From positions 11,250 through 75,249 of the forward strand of contig JAZUAN010000059.1 in the NCBI GenBank assembly GCA_045638005.1: a DNA stretch of 64,000 bases, written 5' to 3'. Source of the DNA: URNF01 sp045638005 (GTDB lineage: Bacteria; Bacillota; Clostridia; Oscillospirales; Acutalibacteraceae). This document shows, piece by piece, positions 6,533-14,010 of this stretch; position 1 is the first letter of the stretch; the number at the start of each line of letters is the position of its first letter. The position numbers and the translations under genes are program-made. The notes beneath the pieces are model-generated. The model was not told the DNA's origin. It did no database searches and was given only the letters and a program-made list of their open reading frames with translations.

Positions 6533-7510
6533 CTATATCAAAGAACTCTCGATCATCCGTAAAACAATCAGAATAACCGCTATGATAACCAACGGAGATT
6601 TTACAAAAACAGACAACATCTCCCCTGTTGATCCCTTTGCGGGCGACGGCTTTCGCAACAGGGGCGAACGTAAAATCGCGCATCCGATCAAAACCACCGC
6701 ACCGATAAGACCGATAGTAAGCAGCAATAATGTGTATAGCGCGCCCGCAGTCATATCCTCCATAGACAATGTGACATACTCCAAAAGCAGCGACAATCCG
6801 TTGTTGCAAAAATGGATAATGATCGCCAACCAAACATTGCCGGTAGACACGGTGATATACCCGAAAACAAGACCCACCAGCAATGCAAACACACTTTGCG
6901 CGATGCCTCCGTGGATCGCACCGAACAAAACAGCGGATAAAATGATCGCAAACCAGTCGCCGTATTTGCGCAAAGAACCGAGAATGCATACGCGGAAGAT
7001 CAACTCTTCCAACAAAGCAGGCAACACCGCCCAGACGAACAGATTGAGTAGGAAATTGTGCGGTGTGCCGTCCAAAAAGGTCGGCACCTCAGGCGATTCG
7101 ATACCGTAGTTTTGCAACCAGACGGATAGAACAGACGCAACCATGTTCGCAATAACGCAACCGCCCATACCCACTAAAACAGCAGCCGCGCCGGTGGTAA
7201 AACGCACCGGTCGCGCGGTCATAAGCGCGCGGGGAGAGCGGTCAAACAAAAGACTGCAAAACAACACCGGCGTGCCCATAGAAAACATATATATGCATCC
7301 ATAAAACAACAAATACCCAATGTCACCCAACCCGAGATCCGGTAGCAACAGCGCCTCGTACGGAAACAAAAAACTTGCAATCAGCGAATACACGAAGGTT
7401 AAAAAGGTCATGACCAAAATCAGTATACCGCCGATGAAATTGCTGTCGTCACGCAGCAACTCCCGCCGTTCCGGTGTCAGACGAGAAAAGGGCATATAAT
7501 ATTCAAACAT
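6533..7510 (-). CDS. CPBP family intramembrane metalloprotease
   Basis: Polytopic membrane protein of 325 residues of the CAAX protease/bacteriocin-processing (Abi) family. Motif 1 EELIFR (residues 168-173), the H200 motif and the later HFCNN motif (H233) supply the expected Glu/His active-site residues inside the membrane. About eight hydrophobic helices are visible. Substrate is unknown; family members process prenylated proteins, sigma-factor regulators or peptides, or give bacteriocin immunity. Its ATG overlaps the argS stop codon by one base (TAATG), so it is translationally coupled to argS. Confidence 0.9.
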   Translation of the reverse strand: MFEYYMPFSRLTPERRELLRDDSNFIGGILILVMTFLTFVYSLIASFLFPYEALLLPDLGLGDIGYLLFYGCIYMFSMGTPVLFCSLLFDRSPRALMTARPVRFTTGAAAVLVGMGGCVIANMVASVLSVWLQNYGIESPEVPTFLDGTPHNFLLNLFVWAVLPALLEELIFRVCILGSLRKYGDWFAIILSAVLFGAIHGGIAQSVFALLVGLVFGYITVSTGNVWLAIIIHFCNNGLSLLLEYVTLSMEDMTAGALYTLLLLTIGLIGAVVLIGCAILRSPLLRKPSPAKGSTGEMLSVFVKSPLVIIAVILIVLRMIESSLI

Positions 7511-9249
7511 TACATAACCTCCGGCGCTTCGATTTTCAGAAGCGTCAAAGCGTTACGCAGGGTGATACGAGTCGCATCGCACAGCATCAAACGTGCCTGC
7601 ATCATACCTGCATCCTCGCCCTTTACGCGGCATGCATTGTAGAATTTGTGGAACAGGGTCGCAAGCTCCATGCAATAGCGGGTGATACGCGCCGGCTCAT
7701 ATTCCTTCGCCGCTTCCACGATCTCCTTGCTGAAACCGGAAATATAGCGGATGAGTTCGCGCTCCTCAGAGGTGGACAACATATTGAGAGCAGCGGCAGC
7801 AGGTGTAACCTCTACTCCCTCCTCCTGCATTTTACGGAAGATGGAACAGATACGCGCATGCGCATACTGCACATAGTAAACGGGATTGGAGGAGGATTGC
7901 TCGATCGCAAGATCCAGATCAAAATCCATACGGGTACCCGCCTCGCGCAGAATAAAGAAGAAACGCGCTGCATCAGCGGGAATCTCGTCTAAAAGGTCTA
8001 CCAGCTGAATGGCTTTGCCGGTGCGCTTGGACATACGCACCACCTCACCGTCACGCATCAGACGCACAAGCTGGATGAGCACCACTTTGAGCTTGTCGCC
8101 ATCAAGACCGATGGCATCCATAGCACCCTTCATGCGGGCAACGTGACCGTGATGGTCCGCACCCCACACGTCAATGCAGGTATCAAAGCCACGCAGGAAC
8201 TTATTGCGATGGTACGCAATATCCGCAGCAAAGTAGGTGGGATTGCCGTTGGCGCGGATGAGCACGTCGTCTTTGAGCTCGAGTTTTTCGATTTCCTCGT
8301 CGGTTTTGCCTGCGGCACGGAATTTTTCGGTAAGAATTTCCGCATTTTTATACCACAAAGCGCCATCCTTTTCATAGGTCAGCCCGTTTTTCTTGAGGAT
8401 ATCGATCACCTCGCGCACCTCGCCGCTTTCGTGCAGGCGGGATTCGCGGAACCACTCATCATACACGATACGATAGGTGTTCATATCCTCATGCATTTTA
8501 TCAATATTTTTGGGCAACGCGAAATCCACCAAAGCCTCGCGGCGGACAGCGCTGTCCGTCTCCACGAATTTGTCACCATTTTCATTGGCAAAGTTCTTCG
8601 CGTGCTCGCGAATATCGTCGCCCTGGTAGGCATCCTCAGGCATCGGCACAGCCTCTTCGCCTTTGAACAGTTGCAAATACCGCACTTCAAGAGAAGTTGC
8701 GAATTTTTCGATCTGATTGCCGGCGTCGTTGATGTAAAACTCACGCCATACATCAAAACCTGCCGCATCCAAAACAGCAGCAAGGCAATCGCCCAGCGCA
8801 CCGCCGCGGGCATTACCCATGTGCATGGGACCGGTGGGGTTGGCAGAAACAAATTCCACCATCACCTTTTTACCCTCGCCAAAATTCGAACGACCGTAGG
8901 TATCTTTTTTATCGCACACGTCCTGCACGATATCCGCATAATAAGCGGGGGATAAAAACAAATTGATAAAGCCGGGACCTGCGACCTCTACCTTTTCAAA
9001 ATAGGTGCCGTCAAGGTCGAGATGACTGATAAGCGCATCCGCAATCTGACGCGGCGCTTTGCGGAACGCGCGGGCGGATACCATCGCCACATTCACCGCC
9101 AAATCACCATGCGCACGGTCACCGGGGATTTCCACGGTATACGCAGGCAGCTCCGCTTCGGGCAGCTCTCCCGCCGCGATTGCCGCTTGTACCGCGGCAG
9201 CAATGCGTTCTTTTAAAGTGGTTTCAGCCAAATTTACGATTTGAGACAT
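7510..9249 (-). CDS. argS: Arginine--tRNA ligase
   Basis: Class I synthetase of 579 residues. Visible are the N-terminal Add1 domain (to about residue 110), the HIGH-type motif as ANPTGPMHMGN and the KMSKS-type motif as MSKRTG, followed by the helical anticodon domain with the typical QYAHARICSI segment. The start is the ATG at 9249 (MSQIVNLAE), preceded by GAAAGGATG; the frame stays open 10 codons further upstream without support. It lies between a DUF1934 gene and a CPBP protease gene and is co-transcribed with both. Confidence 0.97.
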   Translation of the reverse strand: MSQIVNLAETTLKERIAAAVQAAIAAGELPEAELPAYTVEIPGDRAHGDLAVNVAMVSARAFRKAPRQIADALISHLDLDGTYFEKVEVAGPGFINLFLSPAYYADIVQDVCDKKDTYGRSNFGEGKKVMVEFVSANPTGPMHMGNARGGALGDCLAAVLDAAGFDVWREFYINDAGNQIEKFATSLEVRYLQLFKGEEAVPMPEDAYQGDDIREHAKNFANENGDKFVETDSAVRREALVDFALPKNIDKMHEDMNTYRIVYDEWFRESRLHESGEVREVIDILKKNGLTYEKDGALWYKNAEILTEKFRAAGKTDEEIEKLELKDDVLIRANGNPTYFAADIAYHRNKFLRGFDTCIDVWGADHHGHVARMKGAMDAIGLDGDKLKVVLIQLVRLMRDGEVVRMSKRTGKAIQLVDLLDEIPADAARFFFILREAGTRMDFDLDLAIEQSSSNPVYYVQYAHARICSIFRKMQEEGVEVTPAAAALNMLSTSEERELIRYISGFSKEIVEAAKEYEPARITRYCMELATLFHKFYNACRVKGEDAGMMQARLMLCDATRITLRNALTLLKIEAPEVM

Positions 9250-9275
9250 ATATAGGACATCCTTTCGGGAAATTT

Positions 9276-9686
9276 TCAAGAATTTACTGTGATATGTAAG
9301 TCCTGTCGCGACATCATACTGCCGCCGACATCAAGGGTGTAGGACAGATCCAGTGTACCGCTGCCGAGTGCGAGATCTTGTTGCATCTTATCGCAAAACA
9401 CACCAAGCATCAGGCTCCCCACCGGGGTAGCATAACTGCACACATGGCGTTTTTTGTACTCCAAAACGAGCAGACCCACACTGGTGCCTCGTCGTTCAAG
9501 CGTTACCTTTTCGGGCTGTATCCGCAAGGTAGTCACGGTACCCTCCATGCCGGTGGCGGCGGTTTCCTGGTAACAAAGTGAAAAGCCGTCATCCTCCGTT
9601 CGCATCAAAGCGGCGGTGGTCAGTTCTACCGTATCACATTGTCCGTCCACATGCTGTGTGCCGATCACGGTGATCATCACCTTCAC
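9276..9686 (-). CDS. DUF1934 family protein (YwiB-like)
   Basis: A 136-residue predicted beta-barrel (calycin-like) protein. The family is small and uncharacterised, and in Bacillus the member ywiB sits directly upstream of argS, as here. Typical features are the N-terminal I-T-V-I-G-T-Q segment, the central G-M-E-G-T-V-T-T-L pattern and the C-terminal L-D-L-S-Y-T-L-D motif. Start is GTG behind GGGGGGA, preceded by the promoter TTGCAC-17-TATATT, so this gene leads the argS operon. Function unknown. Confidence 0.85.
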   Translation of the reverse strand: MKVMITVIGTQHVDGQCDTVELTTAALMRTEDDGFSLCYQETAATGMEGTVTTLRIQPEKVTLERRGTSVGLLVLEYKKRHVCSYATPVGSLMLGVFCDKMQQDLALGSGTLDLSYTLDVGGSMMSRQDLHITVNS

Positions 9687-9719
9687 GAATATCCCCCCTT
9701 ATACAGACAGTCGTAAATA

Positions 9720-9748
9720 AATATAACACAATAATTATGAAAGTGCAA
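9720..9748 (-). promoter_or_regulatory. Promoter of the DUF1934-argS-CPBP-tadA operon
   Basis: Minus strand TTGCAC (9748-9743), 17 bp, TATATT (9725-9720), 34 bp before the first GTG. Confidence 0.6.
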
Positions 9749-9761
9749 CTCCTTTATACAC

Positions 9762-9789
9762 AAAAAGACCGCCAAAAGGCGGTCTTTTT
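9762..9789 (-). terminator. Terminator behind the DUF1540 gene
   Basis: AAAAAGACCGCC (9762-9773), loop AAAA, GGCGGTCTTTTT (9778-9789). Symmetric; on the minus strand it closes the pdaA/DUF1540 transcript before the argS operon promoter. Confidence 0.8.
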
Positions 9790-9865
9790 GTCCATCACCT
9801 AACCCTAAAATCTACCATGCCGGTTTTCCGGTGTGCCGAATAAGCTCGGTGAAGGAAGGACACTG

Positions 9866-10033
9866 TTACTTCTTTTGGAAAGACATGCAGTCGGTACACT
9901 GATCCATGGTGGGATTACCCTCATGAGTACCCACGGTAATGCGGTCCAGCGCACAGTATTCACCACAAGTGCTGTGGTTTGCGCACTGGGTCACATGACA
10001 TTCAATGCACTTATTCTCCTTGGAACATTCCAC
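9866..10033 (-). CDS. DUF1540 domain-containing protein
   Basis: A 55-residue cysteine-rich protein with nine cysteines in the pattern CxxC-x(5)-C...C-x(3)-C...C-x(2)-C. This matches the DUF1540 family, common in spore-forming Clostridia and often annotated near sporulation genes; the cysteines probably bind metal. Start is GTG at 10033, chosen because AAAGGAGG ends 9 nt before it. The frame is open further upstream, but that part consists of hairpin-forming leader sequence. It follows pdaA on the same strand. Confidence 0.85.
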   Translation of the reverse strand: MECSKENKCIECHVTQCANHSTCGEYCALDRITVGTHEGNPTMDQCTDCMSFQKK

Positions 10034-10150
10034 GGTAAGCAGCCTCCTTTCTCGGAACTGAGAAAGCCGACAACCATCCATCGATCGCGTGTCGGCAGGC
10101 AGGGTTTTCGCCCTACCGATGACAGGATCCGCACCTGTCATCGGTACGAA
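10034..10150 (-). promoter_or_regulatory. Structured leader of the DUF1540 gene (four hairpins)
   Basis: Between pdaA and the DUF1540 start four hairpins follow each other. They are a 13-bp perfect stem 10114-10126/10134-10146, AGGG/CCCT at 10101-10114, GCCGACA/TGTCGGC at 10066-10096, and TTTCTC/GAGAAA at 10048-10065. The last abuts the ribosome binding site (complement of 10043-10048). None is followed by a T-run, so they are not simple terminators. A translation-controlling leader is possible; no known riboswitch consensus was recognised. Confidence 0.45.
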
Positions 10151-10194
10151 TTCTGTCCCCCATAGATTGCCCGAGAAAAGTACCGCTTATGCAT

Positions 10195-10995
10195 TTATAA
10201 CGCCGAAAGGCTGCTAAAAGTATATCCCATTTCTTTCCATTTTGTGAGCAGTTCATCTAAAATCTCACAATTGGTGCGGGAGGTGCTGTGCAGCAGCACG
10301 ATAGCACCCGGGTGAATACGCGGCAACAGCTTTGCAAAAGCCTGCTCCTTTGTAGGCTGATCATCTACGTACCAATCCACGTAGGCAAGGCTCCAAAAGA
10401 ACGTTTTATACCCTCGCTCGTGCGCCATTTTGAGGTTTTGCTCGCTGTATTTTCCCTGCGGTGGTCGATACAATTTTTGCATTTCTTGTCCGGTGATCTC
10501 CGCATATTTTGCTTCCAACTTTGACAGTTCCTTTTCAAAACCTTCAGCGGCGCTGATCGCAGACATATCCGGATGGCTGTACGTGTGATTACCGACGATA
10601 TGCCCTTCTGCTACCATGCGTTTTACAAGTTCGGGTTGTGTTTCCAAAAAATTCCCCACAACGAAAAAAGTTGCAGGCACCTGATGCTTTTTAAGGGTAT
10701 CCAGAATAGCGGCGGTGTAGCCGTTATCATACCCCGCGTCAAAGGTGAGGTAGATCACCTTTTTTGTGGTATCTCCTGTATACATCGCGTTATATTGCTT
10801 TAAAAAATCGGCAGACGCATTCCCGACCGGCGTGGTGCCGTCCTCGCCAAAACGCAGACCCCAATTGGTGTTTACCGATGCTGCCGCAAGTGAAACCCCT
10901 GTATGCATGCGGGTAGCGCTGATAGTGCACAACAAAATCGCTGCACAAGCCGCCAATGCCGTCAACACATAGCTGCGACGGATAATACAGTACAT
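10195..10995 (-). CDS. pdaA: Polysaccharide deacetylase, PdaA-like (spore cortex)
   Basis: NodB-type deacetylase of 266 residues with an N-terminal signal/anchor helix (about residues 8-28). Motifs seen are TFDAGYDNGYT (catalytic Asp and metal Asp), NHTYSHPD (metal His pair), RPPQGKYSE and the FWSLAYVDW-x-x-DDQP segment that marks the PdaA branch. PdaA removes acetyl from N-acetylmuramate, a step in making muramic delta-lactam in spore cortex. Start ATG at 10995 has GGGGAG six bases upstream; the longer frame has no support. The presence of this enzyme indicates a sporulating lineage. Confidence 0.88.
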   Translation of the reverse strand: MYCIIRRSYVLTALAACAAILLCTISATRMHTGVSLAAASVNTNWGLRFGEDGTTPVGNASADFLKQYNAMYTGDTTKKVIYLTFDAGYDNGYTAAILDTLKKHQVPATFFVVGNFLETQPELVKRMVAEGHIVGNHTYSHPDMSAISAAEGFEKELSKLEAKYAEITGQEMQKLYRPPQGKYSEQNLKMAHERGYKTFFWSLAYVDWYVDDQPTKEQAFAKLLPRIHPGAIVLLHSTSRTNCEILDELLTKWKEMGYTFSSLSAL

Positions 10996-11046
10996 ATACA
11001 TCTCCCCTTTGTTGCAGTATATGTTTGTAAACCACAAAAAATGTGC

Positions 11047-11075
11047 TTGACTTTTTTTAAATATGGGTGTACGCT
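11047..11075 (+). promoter_or_regulatory. Promoter of the TPP riboswitch-thiT unit
   Basis: TTGACT (11047-11052), 17 bp, TACGCT (11070-11075), ending about 25 bp before the riboswitch aptamer. Confidence 0.5.
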
Positions 11076-11099
11076 GATGACAGCAAAATTGCATAAAAA

Positions 11100-11191
11100 A
11101 AGCAAGGGGAGCTGGCTGTGCGTCGGCTGAGAGCGGATACAGATATCCGAAACCCTAAACCTGATCCGGATAATACCGGCGGAGGGATCGT
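11100..11191 (+). ncRNA. TPP riboswitch (THI element)
   Basis: Contains the diagnostic core of the thiamine pyrophosphate aptamer: GGGG-AGCT, CGGCTGAGAG, then ACCCTAAACCTGATCCGGATAATACCGGCGGAGGG in consensus order. It is followed by an expression platform. AAGGTG (11196-11201) can pair with CACCTT (11227-11232) as antiterminator, or CACC/TTTCGTC can fold into the terminator at 11228-11257. Ligand binding should therefore switch off thiT transcription. Confidence 0.95.
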
Positions 11192-11227
11192 TTTTAAGGT
11201 GCAAACTGTATTTTGTGCCAACTTATC

Positions 11228-11257
11228 ACCTTTCGTCATCCGGCGGGAGGTTTTTTT
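11228..11257 (+). terminator. Riboswitch-controlled terminator
   Basis: ACCTTTCGTC (11228-11237), loop ATCC, GGCGGGAGGT (11242-11251) with G-T pairs, then six T. Lies between the TPP aptamer and thiT. Confidence 0.75.
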
Positions 11258-11279
11258 GTGCGCAAAAAGGAGAATTGCC

Positions 11280-12080
11280 ATGAAAAACAAAACCGTCCGT
11301 CTCACCGAAAGCGCTGTCATGCTGGCCCTCGCCACCGTGCTGAGCGTGCTGCCCATTTTAGAACTGCCGTACGGCGGCAGTATCACCGTTTGCAGCGGTC
11401 TGCCGCTGCTCATCATCGCCTACCGACACGGTCCAAAATGGGGATTGTTCACCGGTGTCGTATACGGCCTTTTGCAGATGTTGCTGGGCATGAAAAACGT
11501 GTTGTATTTCTCTTCTGCTCTTTCAATCGTTGCCGTTATCCTTCTAGACTATATACTGGCGTTTGCCCCTCTGGGACTTGGCGGTATCTTCCGCAATATC
11601 TGCAAAAAACAGACCACCGCTATGCTTATCGGCACGCTGCTCGCATATTGCACGCGGTATATATTGCACGTTATCGCCGGCTTTACCGTCTGGGCAGGCT
11701 TCTCTATTCCCGACCAAGCCGCTATTCTCTATTCGCTCGCCTACAACGCGACCTATATGCTGCCGGAAACCATTGTTATACTACTCGGTGTTTCATTGGT
11801 GGCAAGCATGCTGGATTTCCAAGGCGGGACGGTTGGCAGAGTAGCTGCAAAGAGCGGTACATTCGATTGGCTTGCGGGTGCGGCCGGTCTTGTAACGATC
11901 GCAACCCTCATTTATGACGTGCGGGAGGTGTTTGCTCATCTGCAAGACGGAGAAAGCGGCGACTTTATCATTGCCGGTCTGGCGAACGTAAATTGGAGTG
12001 CGGTAGGCATCGTCACCGTATGCGGTGCAGCAGTGACAGCCGCATTGCTTATCATCCGCTCGTCACGCAAAAAAGTGTGA
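11280..12080 (+). CDS. thiT: Energy-coupled thiamine transporter ThiT
   Basis: S-component of an ECF vitamin transporter; binds thiamine and uses shared EcfA/A'/T subunits encoded elsewhere. The protein has 266 residues and about seven hydrophobic segments, longer than the usual 190-200 because of an extra hydrophobic C-terminal part after residue 190. The N-terminal E-S-A-V-M-L-A-L-A-T-V-L-S motif and the GHG-like Y-R-H-G-P-K-W-G loop fit ThiT. The TPP riboswitch immediately upstream confirms the substrate class. ATG at 11280 follows AAAAAGGAG with 7-nt spacing. Confidence 0.93.
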   Translation: MKNKTVRLTESAVMLALATVLSVLPILELPYGGSITVCSGLPLLIIAYRHGPKWGLFTGVVYGLLQMLLGMKNVLYFSSALSIVAVILLDYILAFAPLGLGGIFRNICKKQTTAMLIGTLLAYCTRYILHVIAGFTVWAGFSIPDQAAILYSLAYNATYMLPETIVILLGVSLVASMLDFQGGTVGRVAAKSGTFDWLAGAAGLVTIATLIYDVREVFAHLQDGESGDFIIAGLANVNWSAVGIVTVCGAAVTAALLIIRSSRKKV

Positions 12081-12114
12081 TTTTAGGGCGGCCGCATGTA
12101 AAATCATAAAACGC

Positions 12115-12143
12115 TTGCAATTTTTACGCAGATAGCGTATAGT
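12115..12143 (+). promoter_or_regulatory. Promoter of small peptide gene B
   Basis: TTGCAA (12115-12120), 17-bp spacer, TATAGT (12138-12143), 34 bp before the ATG. Shows the gene is transcribed apart from thiT. Confidence 0.65.
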
Positions 12144-12177
12144 AAAAGATGATAAATAAAAAGTGGAGGCGTACTAC

Positions 12178-12309
12178 ATGAAAAAAACATACGAAAGCCC
12201 CCTAATGGAAATCGCAGGCATTTGTGTTGCCGAACCCTTTAGTACCAGCGGCAAGGATATCATCTATGACAGCAACGAAGGCTGGGGCCCCATCATTCCG
12301 ATTACTTGA
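12178..12309 (+). CDS. Small peptide B (43 aa), MKK-x-Y-x-SP family
   Basis: A 43-residue gene with a textbook set of signals: promoter TTGCAA-17-TATAGT, GGAGG nine bases before ATG, and a terminator 15 nt after the stop. The product starts MKKTYESPLMEI and ends GWGPIIPIT; the middle carries EPFSTSGKD. It shares start and end motifs with the 42-residue gene at 5814-5942. It lies between thiT and the importer operon but is a separate transcription unit. No signal peptide or membrane helix. Function unknown; small size, conserved N-terminus and variable Ser/Thr/Asp-rich centre would suit a peptide precursor, but no maturation gene is adjacent. Confidence 0.72.
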   Translation: MKKTYESPLMEIAGICVAEPFSTSGKDIIYDSNEGWGPIIPIT

Positions 12310-12321
12310 TCTGCATACCCG

Positions 12322-12353
12322 ATCCCTCTCCCACACGGGAGAGGGATTTTTTT
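12322..12353 (+). terminator. Terminator of small peptide gene B
   Basis: ATCCCTCTCCC (12322-12332), loop ACAC, GGGAGAGGGAT (12337-12347), then TTTTTT. Confidence 0.85.
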
Positions 12354-12417
12354 ATGACCGAACACCCTCGCCCTGCATATTTATAGTAGTGAGTTCACTC
12401 ATGAAAGGAGCGGTCAT

Positions 12418-13182
12418 ATGGAAACATTGCGCATCGAAAATATTGAGCATACCTATCAGGCCAAGAACGGCGAAGTCACCGCTCTTAAAGACATCAACTT
12501 TTCTATGGAGCAAGGTGCTTTTTACAGCCTTGTAGGGCCCAGCGGCTGCGGCAAATCCACCCTTTTATCCATTATCGCAGGACTGCTTACCCCCTCCGGC
12601 GGCAGGGTGCTGATAGGCGGCGAGGAGGTCAAGGGGATCTCCCCACGCATCGGATACATGCTGCAAAAGGACAATTTACTGGAATGGCGCACCATCCGCC
12701 AAAACGTACTGTTTGGGTTGGAGATCCGCAAAAAGCTGACAGCGGATACCGTCGCGCACGCGGATACGCTACTGAAAACCTATGGATTGTACGAATTCAA
12801 AGATAAATATCCCTCTCAGATCTCGGGTGGCATGCGGCAGCGAGCAGCCCTCATCCGCACGCTTGCAGTCTGTCCGGATATTCTGCTTTTGGACGAAGCG
12901 TTTTCGGCGCTCGATTACCAAACCCGTTTAGAGGTAACAGAGGATGTATACCGCATCTTAAAGCAGGAAAACATTACGACTCTGATGGTGACGCACGATA
13001 TCCCCGAATGTATCGGTATGAGCGACGTTGTGGTAATGCTCACCCCTCGTCCGGCGACCATCAAAGAACTGCTCACCATCCGCTTTGACATTCCGGAGCG
13101 CACCCCGCTTTCCTGCCGCAACACACCGCAGTTTTCCACCTATTTCGATCACATCTGGAAAGAGTTGGAGCATCATGCATGA
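12418..13182 (+). CDS. ABC transporter ATPase, thiamine-precursor type
   Basis: Cytoplasmic ATPase of 254 residues of the nitrate/sulfonate/taurine-type importer family. Walker A GPSGCGKST (40-48), Q-loop in M-L-Q-K-D, signature SGGMRQR, Walker B LLLDEAFSALD and switch His in VTHD are all intact. First gene of a three-gene importer operon (ATPase, permease, binding protein). With the NMT1-like binding protein and thiT upstream, uptake of thiamine or a pyrimidine precursor (ThiXYZ-like) is likely but not proven. RBS AAAGGAG; its 3' end overlaps the permease gene by 8 bp. Confidence 0.88.
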   Translation: METLRIENIEHTYQAKNGEVTALKDINFSMEQGAFYSLVGPSGCGKSTLLSIIAGLLTPSGGRVLIGGEEVKGISPRIGYMLQKDNLLEWRTIRQNVLFGLEIRKKLTADTVAHADTLLKTYGLYEFKDKYPSQISGGMRQRAALIRTLAVCPDILLLDEAFSALDYQTRLEVTEDVYRILKQENITTLMVTHDIPECIGMSDVVVMLTPRPATIKELLTIRFDIPERTPLSCRNTPQFSTYFDHIWKELEHHA

Positions 13183-13990
13183 AACAAACACTTCGCTCTC
13201 CCCCGCACGGCGGAAATATCTGAAATCCGTTCAAAATCGCCGTCGGCACATTCTCTTTTGCCAGATCGGCATTCTTATTCTGCTCGTAGCCGCATGGGAA
13301 CTTGCAGCGCGGGTCGGCATTATCGACAGCTTTGTATTCAGCCAACCCTCCCGCATCCTTGCAACCTATGCCAACATGTCCCAAAATGGGCTGCTTACCC
13401 ATATCGGCGTCACCGTATTTGAAACGCTGACCGGCTTTTTGCTCGGCGCCGTTTCCGGCACCCTGCTTGCCGTCATTTTATGGTGGAGCCCCTTTATCGC
13501 CAAGGTGAGCGAGCCGTATCTCGTGGTGCTGAATTCCTTGCCCAAAATCGCTTTGGGACCGGTTATCATCATCATTGCAGGCGCGGGAACCAAAGCGATT
13601 ATCGTGATGGCACTTGCCATCTCGCTCATCGTGACGGTGCTGGAAATGCTGAACGGCTTCCACCACACCGACCCCGAGCTTATTCACATGACAGCCACCT
13701 TCGGTGCAAAACGGTGGCAGATTTTCACAAAGGTGGTATTCCCGTATAACATTTCCACCCTTTTTAACTCCCTCAAAATCAATATCGGCTTATCCTTAGT
13801 AGGTGTTATTGCGGGAGAATTCCTCGTCTCCAAGGCGGGACTGGGGTATCTGATCGTATACGGCGGTCAGGTTTTCAAATTGGATCTGGTGATGGCAAGT
13901 GTCATCATTTTGTCGGCGGTGGCGGCGCTCATGTACGAAGCCGTCTGCCTCTTACAAAAAATTGTGACACGCCGGATCGCTCATTCATAA
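13175..13990 (+). CDS. ABC transporter permease, thiamine-precursor type
   Basis: Inner-membrane permease of 271 residues with about six hydrophobic helices and the EAA-type cytoplasmic loop near E-L-I-H-M-T-A-T-F-G-A-K-R-W. It matches the SsuC/TauC/ThiX-like BPD family. ATG at 13175 lies within the end of the ATPase gene with GGAG four bases upstream, so the genes are coupled. It should form a homodimer with the neighbouring ATPase. Confidence 0.88.
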   Translation: MHETNTSLSPARRKYLKSVQNRRRHILFCQIGILILLVAAWELAARVGIIDSFVFSQPSRILATYANMSQNGLLTHIGVTVFETLTGFLLGAVSGTLLAVILWWSPFIAKVSEPYLVVLNSLPKIALGPVIIIIAGAGTKAIIVMALAISLIVTVLEMLNGFHHTDPELIHMTATFGAKRWQIFTKVVFPYNISTLFNSLKINIGLSLVGVIAGEFLVSKAGLGYLIVYGGQVFKLDLVMASVIILSAVAALMYEAVCLLQKIVTRRIAHS

Positions 13991-14010
13991 ATTTATAGGA
14001 GGCTTTTTAC

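Noticed and set aside
10114..10146. Terminator of pdaA
   Set aside because: The 13-bp stem is strong but is not followed by a T-run on the minus strand, so it is listed as part of a structured leader.
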